Source: Romanomermis culicivorax | Taxonomy: Eukaryota; Nematoda; Enoplea; Mermithida; Mermithidae | Length of the DNA stretch: 64,000 bases | NCBI GenBank assembly: GCA_963922205.1 | Contig: CAWUHX010000008.1 | Location: 1,769,282 to 1,833,281 of the forward strand | Reading direction: 5' to 3' | Shown: in pieces, positions 48,506 to 60,359 of the stretch | Layout of the letters: every line of letters begins with the position of its first letter | How positions within the stretch are numbered: position 1 is the stretch's first letter | Notes under the pieces: model-generated | What the model was told of the DNA's origin: nothing | Seen by the model: the letters and a program-made list of their open reading frames with translations, nothing else | Databases searched by the model: none | Translations under genes and position numbers: made by a program

Positions 48506-50009
48506 GTGAGTTCTTGTACTTTCTTTAAAAGAAAATGATCAAGGGTTTCAAAAGTTATGGACAAGTAAAATAATTCAAATATATTTTGAATTCTAATATT
48601 ATTTGTTCCACAGTCGACAGTTGTGCCCTCTTATTTAAGGATTAAAGATCAGATTTTCATGTTTAGCACATACTTCTAATTTACCCTCAACGTCCTGTTT
48701 ACGATCGAATCGACCCAAAATCTTTTTTTTTGTTATTTCTGAGTACTCTTGTCTATGAAAACTTGTTTATTTACTTTAACTATTATAATAATTGTAGTTG
48801 TGGAGAGGGCGGGCATTTGAAGGGGGCCCAAAAATATAAATATTTTCTCACTATCGACCATTTTAGCTCAGTAAAAAATCATCCGAAACGCAAAAAAAAG
48901 CAAAGAAAATGTTATTTTTTCAAAAATTCTCAAAAATACAACATGCTTGGTTATTCGATGCGACGAAAAGCATTCAAATGAAAAGTGAATGCGCTTTTTG
49001 ACTCAATTAGCCGAATTTCTTGGTAAAATCTACCCCGGGCGCGAAATATAAAAAAACCGAAAAAAATCCCGAGAAAAATTTAGCGCCGGACGAAAATTTT
49101 CATTTTCCGGTGCTGACTACTGTATACTAAACACAATCCCCAGCTTCACTTGAAGCGCAAAACCTTGCGAATCGAATAAAAAAACGACACTTTTTTTTAT
49201 CGCGAATTGAATGAGACATACTGCGTTTACTGAGGCTATATATTTTATTTACGCTGTATATACAGGACGTTGAAGGTTAAGTTATACAAATGTTCAAAAT
49301 GCTAAGGTATATCTCTAAAACAAAGTTTTGAGGCTTATCACACATATTTGTGCATAATTCACAGTTTTATACATATTGCCCATTGTTGATTATTTTTTGG
49401 AATTATTTTCGAAAATAATTTTTAACTTTTGTCAAGGCTAGTTTTTTTATTTTTATTTTTCAAAAAATATTTATAAGAAATCATTATGCCTAAAGTAAGT
49501 TCTATTGAATTGAAGTTTGGACTCCAAAAGCACTGGCATCCCACAACAGCAAATGAGCCCAATAGCGGGGACTGCTCAGGAGCATGAAAACTGAAAACAG
49601 CACTTAAATTTACTGTCCTATATTTTGTACTGTGGAAGGCTCAAAAGGGCGGATGGTTGGAAAAACTCCTGATTGTAAAACCAAACAGTTACCTTAGTTT
49701 TACATAGTTTGACTTATATAACTCGAAGGAACTTAATATATGTTGATGTTTAAGCTTTCCGGTTTCCGATTTAATATATGTTAATGTTTAAGATCCTTTT
49801 CACTAAAAAATCATTTTCATTTATTGATCAGCCATAAAAAACCGGCAGTTTATTACCAACAGATGTCGAACATTGCGCAGATACCAATGAAGTTCACCCA
49901 CAGGATATTGTAATGCATTTCCACTAGTCCTGGATCAAAATTAGGCACATTCCACGAACTGAATAGTGGTTTCAAAAAAGTGGTTTTTCGCTACAATAAT
50001 ACAGTTATC
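48506..50009. other. Intron 2, first part
   Basis: AT-rich sequence without recognised genes. A 20-bp phrase (TTAATATATGTTGATGTTTA) is repeated 50 bp apart at 49733 and 49782. The stretch 48760-49200 is unlike its surroundings but has no recognised content. Confidence 0.45.
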
Positions 50010-50011
50010 TA

Positions 50012-50257
50012 TAGTCTGCTCTCCTTGAAATGCTCCTAAATAATGAAAGTGGAAGCGAGTAGTATTTCAGATTTTCTCGATTTACTGATTAACACTATGT
50101 CATATAGGACTGAAATTTTGTGAGCATGCTGTCCTAATCATTGAAAAATTTTCGGGTGAAAAATATTAAGGTAAGAACTCTATGTACACGATTTTGATGA
50201 CAGTACGTATTTGTGTCACTTTTCTATTTAGAAGCATTTTATAAAAAACTGACTATA
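50012..50257. mobile_element. Short TIR element (about 245 bp), second copy
   Basis: Same family as 33749-33994. Its ends TAGTCTGCT...TTGAAATGCTCC and GAAGCATTTTATAAAAAACTGACTA form an inverted repeat of about 40 bp with mismatches. TA is found at both edges. Confidence 0.65.
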
Positions 50258-50599
50258 GATCAACATCCGTTCTACCATGCATATTTGATTGTTGAACATC
50301 TATTTCTAGGTTATGGACATGGACTTGATCACGGTTGTGCATTAGTTGCAGTAGATATAGATCGAAGATTTCTGTTAAAAAAAAGATTACTGTCGCTGAA
50401 GTCCGGTTTGCGATACTGATCTGTCAAAACTCAATGAGAGAGTCAACCTGAACGTATTGTTGTTGTGTGGAAGTTCTTACTTGTATTATTTGTCCCCAGT
50501 TTCAACTCATAAAGCCGAAGCTTGATTTGCATATTAGAGGCCAGGCAGTTTGAATCAAATCAAGTGATAGAATAGGCAATAACATTGAGCTTTTAGGGC

Positions 50600-51075
50600 T
50601 TAGTAGTTATATGGGCCCATACAGAGGGTACACAGAAGATACCCCTGTACAAAACATAAACATGCAAGTTTGCCACCTTAACCGTGCAGGGCTATACAGG
50701 GGGTGTAGAAAGTATGGTTGACCATATAATACGATCCACATTTGGTTAACCTGTGGGGCGATAAAGGGGGTGTAGAAAGTACGCCCAAAGCTTAAACATG
50801 TAAAATTCTACTTCCATGTAGAAAGTACCCGCAAAGCTTCAACATGTAAAATTCTACTCCAATGTAGAAAGTACACTCTAAGCTTCAACCTGTAGAATTC
50901 TACTGCCATGTAGAAAGCAGGCCCGAAGCTTCAACATGTGAAATTCGACTTCCACATAGAAAGTATGCCCAAACTGCAATGGGTAAAATTCGACCTAACT
51001 GTTCTTTGACTGACTCATATGTTAAAGTTGATGGTGCAATGTCTCTATCAAAAGAATAAAAAAAAAACACCCGAG
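50600..51075. repeat. One arm of the TACGGGCCC foldback family
   Basis: It starts ATGGGCCCATACAGAGGGTACAC, then five to six units of the CCATGTAGAAAGTA/CAACATGTAAAATTCTAC phrase (about 45 bp each). It matches the left arm at 8060-8410. The opposite arm is not in place. Confidence 0.7.
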
Positions 51076-51148
51076 AGTCATAGAACCTAACAATCTAATA
51101 GTTTTACTCATTTTTTGTTTTTTTGTTTTGTGTTTTCACTGTCTTGGG

Positions 51149-51237
51149 CATACATGTAACGGAGCCCCGAGGTCTGGGGGGTTGGGCCACTTTTTTTGGG
51201 CCAGGGGTCAGTGATTCCCAAACTTTTGGGGGGATGG
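51149..51237 (+). mobile_element. Truncated copy of the CATACATGTAA TIR element
   Basis: It starts CATACATGTAACGGAGCCCC and follows the left 90 bp of the elements at 16805 and 41301, then stops matching. No right end or target duplication. The minus ORF across it (51104-51547) is a chance frame. Confidence 0.8.
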
Positions 51238-51239
51238 CG

Positions 51240-52062
51240 ATGAGGTGTGGAAAATGAGATGAGATGGTGGGCCTTTTCCATTTACGAGGTTTATGACGCG
51301 AACAAGTTCTGATTGTCAGGCAGAACCTAACCTGTGCAAAGTGGCCTACACTAGGCGCCAAAAAAGCACCCAAAGCGCGCCTCTCATATAAGTTGGGCAC
51401 TTGTAAGACAATATAGTCCTGTGAGGCCCGCCTTTCCGGCTGTAGGAAAATGAACACAGGTGTATAGGAAAAAAGTAATAGAAAAAGAGAATAGAGAGTG
51501 GAAAATGGTGATAGTATCTCAACTTTGTATGAGCAAATTAATCGCATGACAAACTCTCTAAATGCACTCTAATTTTCTCCTAACATTACATCATACTTAC
51601 ATGCAAAGTCCAGAAGTAGGAAAAGGTAACGCCAAGTAGTTTGCACAGAATTATAAAAAATATAAAAAACAAATGTTTGAAAGTGACAGAGAGGGAAACA
51701 ACATGAAGGCTACCACACACATTCAAAATAAGAAAGATGGGTTTGAAGAAGATTTGGATATTCCTGTTTTTAGAACAACCCACAGGTACTGCCAGAGTAT
51801 GCAGAAAAAAGAAAAAAGGTTAGTTAATATGAAAAATATAAGAAACAAGGAACAACAGTGAAAGAGATAGTAACAAGAAGATTACAAAATTTATAACCGT
51901 GTGATATGTGGTGGTATGTGTACTTTATGTTATGTTTTCCTCGTCTCGTCTCACCCATTTTCTTAATGTTATGCTAATTGTGCATGCACATAGATATTCG
52001 TTTATGTGCATTGGAGGCCTCATATCAAACGCATCACTGTTCCACTTCGAAGACCTTTTTAG
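51240..52062. other. Intron 2, last part
   Basis: No gene recognised. A 62-codon ORF at 51673-51861 is basic and has no known domain. The region ends at the CTTTTTAG acceptor before the TSP1 exon. Confidence 0.45.
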
Positions 52063-52303
52063 GTGTCCCATTGCCAATTGCTCTTGCTCAGTAACACAGT
52101 GGAACCAGTGGTCGTCTTGCAAGGAATTATTCTGCACGGACAAGCCGCAAAATCGAACCCGTTCTAGGGAAGTTGTCCAATTCTGTGAACGTAGTTATCT
52201 ACATGAAAAATTGTCCGAATCCGAGCCCTGCCCATTACCATCAGGATGTGAACAGTTGGAAAAATTTCACGAATCAAATGATAGTTTGGTTATGAATGTC
52301 TGA

Positions 52304-52910
52304 TTTTATATATTGCTCTTTTGCTTACCAGGGTAAGTGATCAGCTAACAATTTTTGGATCGGATCATCAACAACACTATGGGCGAAAATAACATCTATG
52401 AAATGGTCTAAAATTTGGATTAGTTTACATAATAACGCCTATAGTAAATTTTTGTTATGATATTTTCCACACAATGGGGTCAAAAATTCGGAATATATTG
52501 TATTATCGAGGTTCTAAAATCAGAGCATGAGGTGGTCCTTGTCCACGATTAATTGAATTTTCAATCTGATTATGCCATACTGAAGCATCATCTATTTCAC
52601 ATTTTTCAAGAAGCTTTCGATGACTGTATGCCTGTGTTTTACTTTTGTATTGATATTCAAATTTTCGCTGATGAACTTTTTCCGTAATATTATCGAAGAT
52701 AATCATGGATGCAAAAAACCCTCTGAAGAACAAGCAAATCAACAGCTGACCAAGCGTTACAAAGGTTTTGAATAATCGAAAGATGAACTGCTACCTAGAA
52801 TTGGCTGAATATTGTTCGAGGAGGAGGCCCCTATCCAAAATTGATTAAGAAGAATAAGATATTTTTGATTGAAGCAAATCATTGATAAAATTTAAGCCCA
52901 ATTCACAAGA
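52304..52910. other. Region after the second TSP1 gene
   Basis: A 79-codon minus-strand frame (52503-52742) has a protein-like composition with KLLEKCEIDDASVWHNQIEN, but I cannot match it to a family and it has no paralogue here. Otherwise non-coding. Confidence 0.3.
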
Positions 52911-52914
52911 GTAA

Positions 52915-53240
52915 AACATCCCAGGATTTTTGTCACTGACAGTTGAGGATTGTCCGTGATTGTCACCGACTGTGGCCGATTCCACAATAATTTCATGGCC
53001 TACTGTTCCTGACTTTACCAGTCAGGAAGTCAAAAAATCCTGGGATTTTTTTGCTGCTAACAGCCTCCAATCGATGTTGACTGTCGCTGATTCAGTGGGA
53101 ATTTTATCAGCGACTGTTCCCTATTCTACCAATTCAGAAGTGGGTAAATCCTGATTTTTTCACTTCTGAATTTTCAGGGATGAAATCTGGGAAATAGAAC
53201 ACCATAGTATTTTTCAGGACTGTCACCGATTTTTTACATG
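52915..53240 (+). repeat. Partial family C repeat
   Basis: It contains the words TTTTTGTCACTGACAG, GACTGTCGCTGATT and TTTTTACATGCTAAGCATAGG shared with 7260, 33110 and 56540. Only the left part is present. Confidence 0.55.
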
Positions 53241-53704
53241 CTAAGCATAGGCAGCCAAGATTGCTCGGTGTTATTTCTCCCAGACAGTGTGGTACAGCAG
53301 AAACATTCAGTATGCATGTGTATGCAAAGCACATCTATGGGAACAACATTTTATGGTACAAAGCACGGCTTTTACTAAATGTTTGTCCTTGGTGCATCCA
53401 ACCCTTCTGACTTTGAAATTGTTTTTTTAGCGAACCAAGAGACATCTGGAAATAAAATTTAGGGAACATATGTAAGTCGATCTCCTCTATCCAGCAGTGT
53501 AAAGTATAGCACGATCGGGGTACTGTAGCGTATACTGTAGTTTAAAATGTGACCAAAAAAATGTTCGGGCTTTACCTCCTCTTAAATAGCGGCTATTAGA
53601 ACGGATTAGCGGTTTTTGATGTTCAATGTGATGGTAAGGATCTAATGCAAAACGCCTTTTAGGATTTTTGGAAAAAATTATTCCTCGTTGTAATATGGTG
53701 TAAT

Positions 53705-54930
53705 TTGGTCTAGATCGGATCAAGTTGATCCGGAAGCATAAATATTAGCAGATGAATTGATGTTTTTGATGAAATTCGATGCAGAGCAGTTGCTGGGTAA
53801 CGTTTTCAGTGTAATCTGATGTCCGGAAACTTTCAATGTGGATAAGATCAAATTGATCCCGAAGTAAAAAATTAACAGCTGTTGTTTTTGACGAAATTCG
53901 ATGCAAAGCAGTTCCTGGGTATTGTTTTCAGTGTGGTCTGACGTCTGCAAATTTTTGATCCGGGTCGGATCAAGTTGATCCGGAAGTATAATGATTAGCA
54001 GATGTGTTTTTGATGAAATTCAATGCAAAGCAGTTGTTGTGTTTCAATTTGAGTGTGATCTGAAGTCTGAAAATTTATTATCCGGATTAGATCAGATTGA
54101 TACGGAAGTAAAAAGTTATCAGATCAACAGTTGTTTTTGAAGAAATTCAATGCAAAGCAGTTGCTGGGTATTGTTTTCAGTGTGATCTGATGTCCGAACG
54201 TTTTTTATCTGGATAAGATCAACTTGATAAGGAAGAATAAGAATTAACAGATCAATATTTGTTTTTGATAAAATTCGATGCGGGACAGTTGCTGGATGAT
54301 GTTTTCAGTGTGATCTGATGTCCGAGAATTTTTCATCTGGATCAGATCAAGTTGATCCGGAAGCAAAACATGTGCAGGTCAATGGTTGTTTTTCATGAAA
54401 CTCGATCAGAGCAGTTGCTGGTTATTGTTTTCAGTGTGATTTGATGTCCGAAAATTTGTTATCCGAATCAGATCAAGTTGAACTAGAAGTAAAAAATTAG
54501 TAGATTAACAATTGTTTTGGATGAAATTCGATGCAGAGCAGTTTTTGGGTATTTTTTCTAGTGTGATCTGATGTCTGCAAATTTTTGATCTAGATCAAAT
54601 AAAGTTGATGAGGAAGTATAAAAATTAGCAGATCAATAGTTAATTTTGATGAAATTCGATGTGGAACAGTTGCTGGCTGATGTTTCCAGTGTGATATGAT
54701 GTCTGCGAATTTTTGATCTAGATCAGATCAAGTTGATCAGGAATTATAGAAGTTAGCAGATCATGGGCTGTTTTTGATGAAAATCGACGAGAATCAATCG
54801 CACGATGCCGTTTTAACATTGCTCTGATGTTTAAAAATTTGTCATCAGAGTCAGATCAACTTGATCCAGAAGTTGACAAGGTAGTACATCAATGGGTGTT
54901 TTTGATGAAAATTGATGAGGAATACGTGAG
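53705..54930 (+). repeat. Satellite array, about 10 units of about 126 bp
   Basis: Each unit has a near-palindrome of GATCAAGTTGATC type, then GGAAG, an AT-rich stretch, TTTTTGATGAAATTCGATG, GCAGTTGCTGGGT, and TTTTCAGTGTGATCTGATGTC. Unit starts are near 53712, 53844, 53965, 54088, 54207, 54344, 54470, 54597, 54723 and 54853. The last units are more diverged. It is not coding; minus ORFs in it are broken. Confidence 0.9.
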
Positions 54931-55059
54931 CTCAGGACTGAAACGTAATTTTGTAAATGGAAAAAAGTAAAATGTAAGATTTTCGTGGCAGAACCATGAT
55001 AGTCAAGTTCAATAGAAAGCTCGATATTTTGCTCTGTTAGATTTGTTAGATTCTAAGAG

Positions 55060-55470
55060 TTACATTAAAAATTGTTAGATTCTAAGAGTTACATCAAAAA
55101 TTTTGGCAAGACTTTGTGTCATGAATTTCAACATCTGAGTCAGTCAGGGTATGTTGAAGTCGACTTTTACCCATCAAAGTTTTGGGCGTACTTTCTACAT
55201 GGAAGTCAAGTTTTACACACTGAAGCTTTGGATGTTCTTTCTACACCACCTGTATCACCTCAAAGGCTTAACGAAATTTGGATCATATTACACCATCGAC
55301 TACACTTTCTATACCCCCTGTATCGCCCTGCATGTTATACGAATTTGGATCATCAGCTATACTTTCCACAGCCCATGTATCGTCCAGCACAGTTAAGGTG
55401 GCAAACTTTGATGTAAGTATGTTTTGTACAGGGGTATCATTTGCGTACCCTTGCAAAGATCCGTGTGGTG
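55060..55470. repeat. Right-type arm of the TACGGGCCC foldback family
   Basis: The sense is opposite to 50600-51075: AAGTTTTGGGCGTACTTTCTACATGGAAG, then CACCATCGACTACACTTTCTA, then TTTTGTACAGGGGTATC. A direct repeat GTTAGATTCTAAGAGTTACATnAAAA occurs twice at about 55045-55095. The ORFs at 55072-55416 and 55151-55553 run in overlapping frames and are repeat translations. Confidence 0.65.
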
Positions 55471-56535
55471 AAAATGTTCTCTATCAGTTAAATACAATGA
55501 TCAGTTGCAGTGTAACCTGTTTGTGGAAACTTGCACGAAGCTTGCAACAATAAAAAAGTGGACTGGGTTTCCCCAGCTGCTCCCTCTGGATTCCTGTATT
55601 AAACCAGAAACTCAAACTATAACACTGTTTTGGAAAGACTAGGCCGTCTGAGCTAAACTTGAATAGTCCTGACTGGCATCTCCATTCATTTATCAGTTTT
55701 TAGAATATTTCCTAATGACTCTTGGTTCAGGGAAACAATCATGGTTCGAAAGCCTATTAATGATGTTAATCATCAAAGACGTTCAAATTTCATCGGTCAG
55801 CACCTGATGGACGCCTACCAAGTGGTCAAAAATTTTATAGTCAGATGAGTCAAACTTCGAGTATCATAATCATAGGACACATGTCGATGTGAATGTTTCG
55901 TGAGATCAGTTAAACATTGCCATTGTGGATTGTTGGTCTAGGAATCGGTAATCTCGTTTTTATTCCGAAAGATCCAAAATTTACAGAGCTTCAGTGGACC
56001 CAGCTTTCGTACTGAGTGCTAATTCAACTTGGTTATCACAAAAATACATTGACTCCAAACATGCATCTTGATTAATACAGATTTTTTTTGCAAATGAAGG
56101 ACATTGGGTGTTACAATAGCCTTCTCAATCCACGAACTTGAATCCAACATAAAGTTTATCCAGTGTTGTGAAAAAATTTCTCCATTGTAAATAACTTTCA
56201 TGCTAGAAACAAACAAGTAATGAAAGGAAAATTGACTCGTGATGATGCATAAAGGGTGCATTTTCTCTAAATGTGTAGGCTGATATTGCACATCCAAATC
56301 TAAATCTATAGACCTGATGATGTGCATCCAAGCTCACATCAGGATTTCTGTGATGGGCATTTCAGCACTCGCAACAGGCGATTCAGGGCTGTGCAGTCAA
56401 TGGTAGAGCTGATACCACCCAGTGTGCGAACCCTGTTACAGACTGATATTTAGCGTTCGATTAGTGTTCAAACCTTTAAAAATTTGATTTCCTCAATACA
56501 TGATTGAGTTTCAAGATGGTTAACTAACTCGATAT
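55471..56535. other. Non-coding stretch, one unassigned ORF
   Basis: A 102-codon minus ORF (56019-56327) and a short plus frame (55741-55857) have no recognised domain and no repeat copy in the window. No other content was recognised. Confidence 0.4.
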
Positions 56536-56539
56536 TAAG

Positions 56540-57410
56540 CCTGATTCTGGAGTGGAAAAATCCTATAATTTTTTTGTGCACAGTCCCTAATCATTGCTGA
56601 TCGTCGCACTGAATATTGCTAACTGTCATTAATTGTCCCGAAATATGTGAAAATTACATCCGCCACTGTTCCCGATTTGATCAATCCAGAAGGGAAAAAA
56701 TTTGAGGATTTTTGTCACTATGGTTGTCACCGATTTTCATTCTAGGAATTGAAGATGAAATCTGAGAAATAGAACACTGTTCTATCTTTCATGGCTGTCA
56801 CCGATTTTTTACATGCTAAGGATAGGAGGGCAAGATTGCTCGAGGTATCAGAAGGTTACTTTTTGCTTTGCCTAGCCAATATAAAACTCCTAAAATATCT
56901 ATTGTGCATGTGTATACAATCAACACGAGTGGGAAGAAAATTTTGTTTAACTAGTTTCAGGTGCAATCTTATTCTGTTCTCCATGAGGACAATGTCTGCC
57001 TTTTCCAACAAAGGTGTTGTCTTTTTTGATTCGGTCCATACTCTCAAAACATCTACTTCTTCTGAATGTCCTGTTTCCCCAAAAGTCTCCCTGGAGGTTC
57101 CAATTCCCTAGAAAATAAATACAATTTATTTTTCCCCAAACCGTGCATCAGTACCTGTTACCTGAACATCCTGATTTCCCGAATACTGAAAAAAGCAACA
57201 TTCTCGATTCTTCAAATGATTGAATTAACTTATCATTTGCCGGCTGTCGCCAACTGCCGCCAACTGTTGCTGATTGAATAGTAGGAATTTGGCCACATTC
57301 GACGACTGTTGATTGTCGATTCCTTCTTTAGAATTTACAACTGTCACCGATTTTTTCCAATTTAATCCTAGGAATTGGCGACAGTCGGCGATATCATTTA
57401 TAAATTGGGC
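56540..57410 (+). repeat. Family C interspersed repeat (third copy)
   Basis: The same word order as 7260-7925 and 33110-33735: TTTTTTACATGCTAAGGATAGG, TATAAAAC, ACAATCAACACGAGTGGG, TTGCCGGCTGTCGCC. Somewhat longer than the other copies. Confidence 0.6.
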
Positions 57411-57950
57411 TACTATATTCTGTTTCTGGATTGTATTTCAAGTTAAGTTAAAGTAAAAAAAGAGTAAAATCAGACCCTGCTCGAAAATTCTGCTCATAAC
57501 TGTATGTGGGAATTCCGTCACTGTGAAATGACTATGCTTTTTTATCATTCTTGTATTGAATTTTTTGTTCTGATTGTTGTTCTCATCATTGATGTTGTTC
57601 TCATGGCAGCAGTCATCCCACATCTATGAAAAATTGAAACACTGAGCTATAGCCACAATGAGATGAAGAAGACACATCGCCATGAATCGTTTTGTTTCTG
57701 GTCCTTTTCTGGTCCGAGTTATCTCTTCCAGACAACCTGTTGGCTATCGGGCAACCACTATAACAAGTGAGCCCCTCTTGCTCGCAATTATGGGCGATGG
57801 TCGAGCGTATGGTTATCCCCTACATACAGTTTTTCTCTGGCTGCTATTCCTATGACCAGATGTGTCTGCTTGGGCCACATTCTATCAGTACGCTTTCAGC
57901 CCACACCATCCCCCATAAATGTGACAGATTGATACTATATGTTATTCTCA

Positions 57951-58410
57951 TCAACTCTTTATTCTGAGCAATGTGTCAACAAATTCGGCAAATCGAGAAA
58001 GTTCACCAAAGAAAACGCAATACGTGAAGATGTTACAGATTGTATGACTGTTCCCAGGAAATATGTCATAATACCAGCATATTGAAACATAAGATCTTGA
58101 AGACAAATATTTTCTACATGCATGAAAGAAGTTATGGGATTCTGTAAGAGGTGCATGGGCACCAAACATCTGCTTCAGTTGAATTTTGATCACTTCTCTT
58201 TTCTTTAACAAGGCGCTGTATCTTACCTAAAGGTTGTCTTCAACACGACATTTGCAGCCCTCGTCAAATTCATCACATCATTGTATCCACTTTTATAAAT
58301 CAAGTGATCGGGCCTGATGTCCAAGAAATACAAGTCTTTTTTAAATGAACAGGAAAACTAGTTCCTACCATCTGATTGAAATGAAGCTAGCTTTTCAATT
58401 TCTAAAAAAA
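57951..58410 (-). pseudogene. Hint (Hog) domain, decayed copy
   Basis: The DNA matches the Hint exons at 3965 and 29786 from the C-terminal end (LLTHCSE-like) through the PLTES block and part of the HITPDH region. The frame shifts more than once (two overlapping frames at 57951-58211 and 57959-58165), and the part encoding the FVNDILVSS segment is deleted. The N-terminal Cys region is not recognisable. A nonfunctional third intact-type relative. Confidence 0.8.
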
Positions 58411-58450
58411 TGCATTCTCATTGTTTGTTTTTGGGCGACCTATTTTTTGT

Positions 58451-59327
58451 TGTAGGGAGGCTGTGACAGTTTTGGAATAGGACGATTTTGTTGTATTTGA
58501 AAAGGTATTCCTCGGGGCTTAGATATCAATAGGAGGTAGGAGCTTGTCCAGGGATCGACCTTAATGCATGTGCTTCCAACACCAATGCTTACCCAAGAAA
58601 CTGAACTCTTAAAGTATCTTTACCCCAGAATAAAATAACCCAAATTAGAAAACCTTCAGTTTCCTAATTTGAATTCCAAATGCTTAAAACAGAGAGAGGA
58701 GAAGTTTCTCCTATAAATTTTACCTAATAAAAACAACAACTTACGTAACCTACATAAAATATTGTGTAGTGGGCAGAGTTAATATAACATATGTCCCACG
58801 TGCTGAGAAACAGTAAAAGGCATGGGGACGTTGACTAAAAGAAAATATAAGAGGATAATAATAATAAGAGAGCTCACTTGCATGTGTACCGAATCCAGGC
58901 TGCAGTAACATGCTCCGAATTTGTCCGCTTCATTCGATCCAATTCGTACCTGTGGGCATCTTTGAAAAATTGACAAACTATTATAAAATCCTGAAAATTG
59001 GTGGAAACACACTACAAAAATTTGGAGTAAGTTTTTTGTAAATAAATATTTGGCCTTATTTTTCGTTTTAACTGAGTTTTCCTAGTCTGGCTATTTTTCG
59101 TCAGGCTTTTGTTGAGTAGGCAAGTTTTCTGTTCTGAACTTCTAGTCCTTGTTTGAGAGGTCATGCCAGTTTCTATAGAGGCCCGGGGAATTAATGGTTT
59201 TTAGGTCGCATTCTGGCTTTCTCTCCTGCAACCAAAACTTCTACAAATTTCAGTTATTTCCTCAACTCCACTGATTAAGAATAAACACTTCAGCCTATGA
59301 CGCCCCTGTTCCTTTTCAAATATAACA
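58451..59327 (+). mobile_element. Plus-strand LTR interrupted by another solo LTR
   Basis: The left part (58451-58488) begins TGTAGGGAGG. After the nested insertion the sequence resumes at 59024 with an LTR 3' half (GTAAGTTTTTTGTAAATAAA, then CTAGTCTGG...GTCAGGC as in 10060-10080) and ends TTCAAATATAACA at 59327. The flanks TTGT and CTGT form only an imperfect 4-bp match. It is a distant relative of the LTRs at 9734. Confidence 0.5.
58489..59019 (-). mobile_element. Solo LTR, minus strand, TSD ATTT
   Basis: The plus-strand left end is TGTTGTATTTG and the right end CACTACAAAA (the terminal CA is mutated to AA). Reversed it starts TTTTGTAGTGTGTTTCC. It is closely related to the solo LTR at 22489-22995 through shared words TAAAATAAC-CAAATTAGAAAA and TTTCCTAATTTGAATTC. 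ATTT flanks it at 58485-58488 and 59020-59023. Confidence 0.85.
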
Positions 59328-59837
59328 CTGTTAACATTTAAAAGTTAAACGAGATAATTCGATTGAGAGATACTGTTGAAGGTTAATTAGTAAGCAGAAA
59401 CATACATTCTGAGAATTACCTGATGGAAAACAATGACTATTATGCCCATGGCAGAAATCCTCCAACTGTTGAAATTGTAATGGTTCTCATACATTGGATG
59501 ATAGCTGCTCTACCATCAACTATACAGCCCTTCATTGCCTCTTGCAAGAGCAGCAGTGCTCATCACAAAGATCCAGGTCTTTGCCCATGACTTGGATGTG
59601 AAACATCAAGTTGATGGCTTCAGGAAAAAATGCATAATTGCGTCCTTTGTTCATTGTCACAACATTTTGATCTGATAAATTCCAGCATCTTCTTGGTTGC
59701 CGAAAAAAATCTTGCCAAAAAAGTTTTTTTCATTTCCAAATTTTTCCCCCAAAATACCATCTGAGGGAAAAAATGGTGTTTCCAACTATAAAATTACAGT
59801 CGAATTGTATGGCACAAAAAAAACAAAAGTCAGCAGA
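59328..59837. other. Non-coding stretch, no gene recognised
   Basis: No feature recognised apart from AT-rich runs. Confidence 0.5.
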
Positions 59838-59909
59838 TAACAGTCGATTTTTGCTGTCTGCTTTTTGGCCTGTATAACTGCATAAAAATGGTGATTGTTG
59901 GATACCAGC

Positions 59910-60337
59910 ATAGACACAATCCGATCACACACCAGCACAGTGGCCCCTACCAGGGAGAAAGCAGAAAAGCAGGGTGTAGTGTACAGCATACCAATGGAAC
60001 CATGCCAGAAGGTCTACATTGGCGAAACAGGATGATCATTTTGAAAACAAGAACATCAGAACATAACAATGCCTTGAAGAATCACAAGGAAGAAAGAAGT
60101 GGGGTAGCTGAACATTGTCTGAAGCGTGGATGTGCTCCAGCCTTTGAGAACACTAAGATATTGGCTCAGGAAAGCAACAAATTCAAGAGAAAAATCAGAG
60201 AGACAATGGAAATGGAAGCAGCAGGCCCTAGTAATATATGCATCAAAAGCATAGAAATTAGTCATATATGGAACAGAAGTTTCATCACATGCCTTATAGG
60301 CAGGGAAAACCACCACCCTACCCACCAACATATATAG
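59910..60337 (+). pseudogene. Penelope-like element, GIY-YIG endonuclease fragment
   Basis: Two frames together give the C-terminal domain of a Penelope-like retroelement. The first frame (to the TGA at 60033) reads GVVYSIPMEPC then KVYIGETG (60009-60032), the GIY-YIG signature with the Tyr-Ile-Gly triplet. The second frame continues TRTSEHNNALKNHKEE, then VAEHC and ENTKILAQESNKFKRKIRETMEM, the usual helix and Lys/Arg-rich end of the domain. The enzyme nicks target DNA for insertion. A frameshift lies just after YIGETG. The reverse-transcriptase part is absent, so the copy is 5'-truncated. Confidence 0.85.
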
Positions 60338-60359
60338 AAAATTTAGCCATATGAAAATT

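Larger units (their letters stand above)
47645..52303 (+). pseudogene. CTLD-like/TSP1 secreted protein, second copy with one in-frame stop
   Basis: It has the same structure as the 38980 gene: exons 47645-47706, 47885-48505 and 52063-52303, all phase 2, which join to 924 nt. The N-terminus (MQTMTQLSFFCVIMANLR) is a weaker signal peptide. The second exon keeps NNALPAW-like and LICKA segments and many glycosylation sites. A TGA at 48165-48167 interrupts it at the place where the first copy reads Thr-Pro after NVTW; the frame is otherwise intact on both sides. The TSP1 exon is well preserved (CSVTQWNQWSSC, six Cys). With only one lesion it may be a young pseudogene, a readthrough gene, or a base error. 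The C-terminus is shorter than in copy 1. Intron 2 (3.6 kb) is full of repeats. Confidence 0.75.

Noticed and set aside
51104..51547. 147-codon minus ORF
   Set aside because: It runs through a truncated TIR element on one side and unrelated intron sequence on the other.
53705..54930. CRISPR array
   Set aside because: Units are tandem satellite repeats of about 126 bp with no distinct spacers, in a eukaryotic context.
55072..55553. Three overlapping ORFs, 81-114 codons
   Set aside because: Repeat units of a foldback arm read in three frames.
56019..56327. 102-codon minus ORF
   Set aside because: No recognised domain, start or splice signals and no second copy. Left as unassigned, not as a gene.
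57590..57700. Further copy of the TGTTGGGG LTR
   Set aside because: Only the phrase CCCACATCTATG is shared; similarity does not extend.
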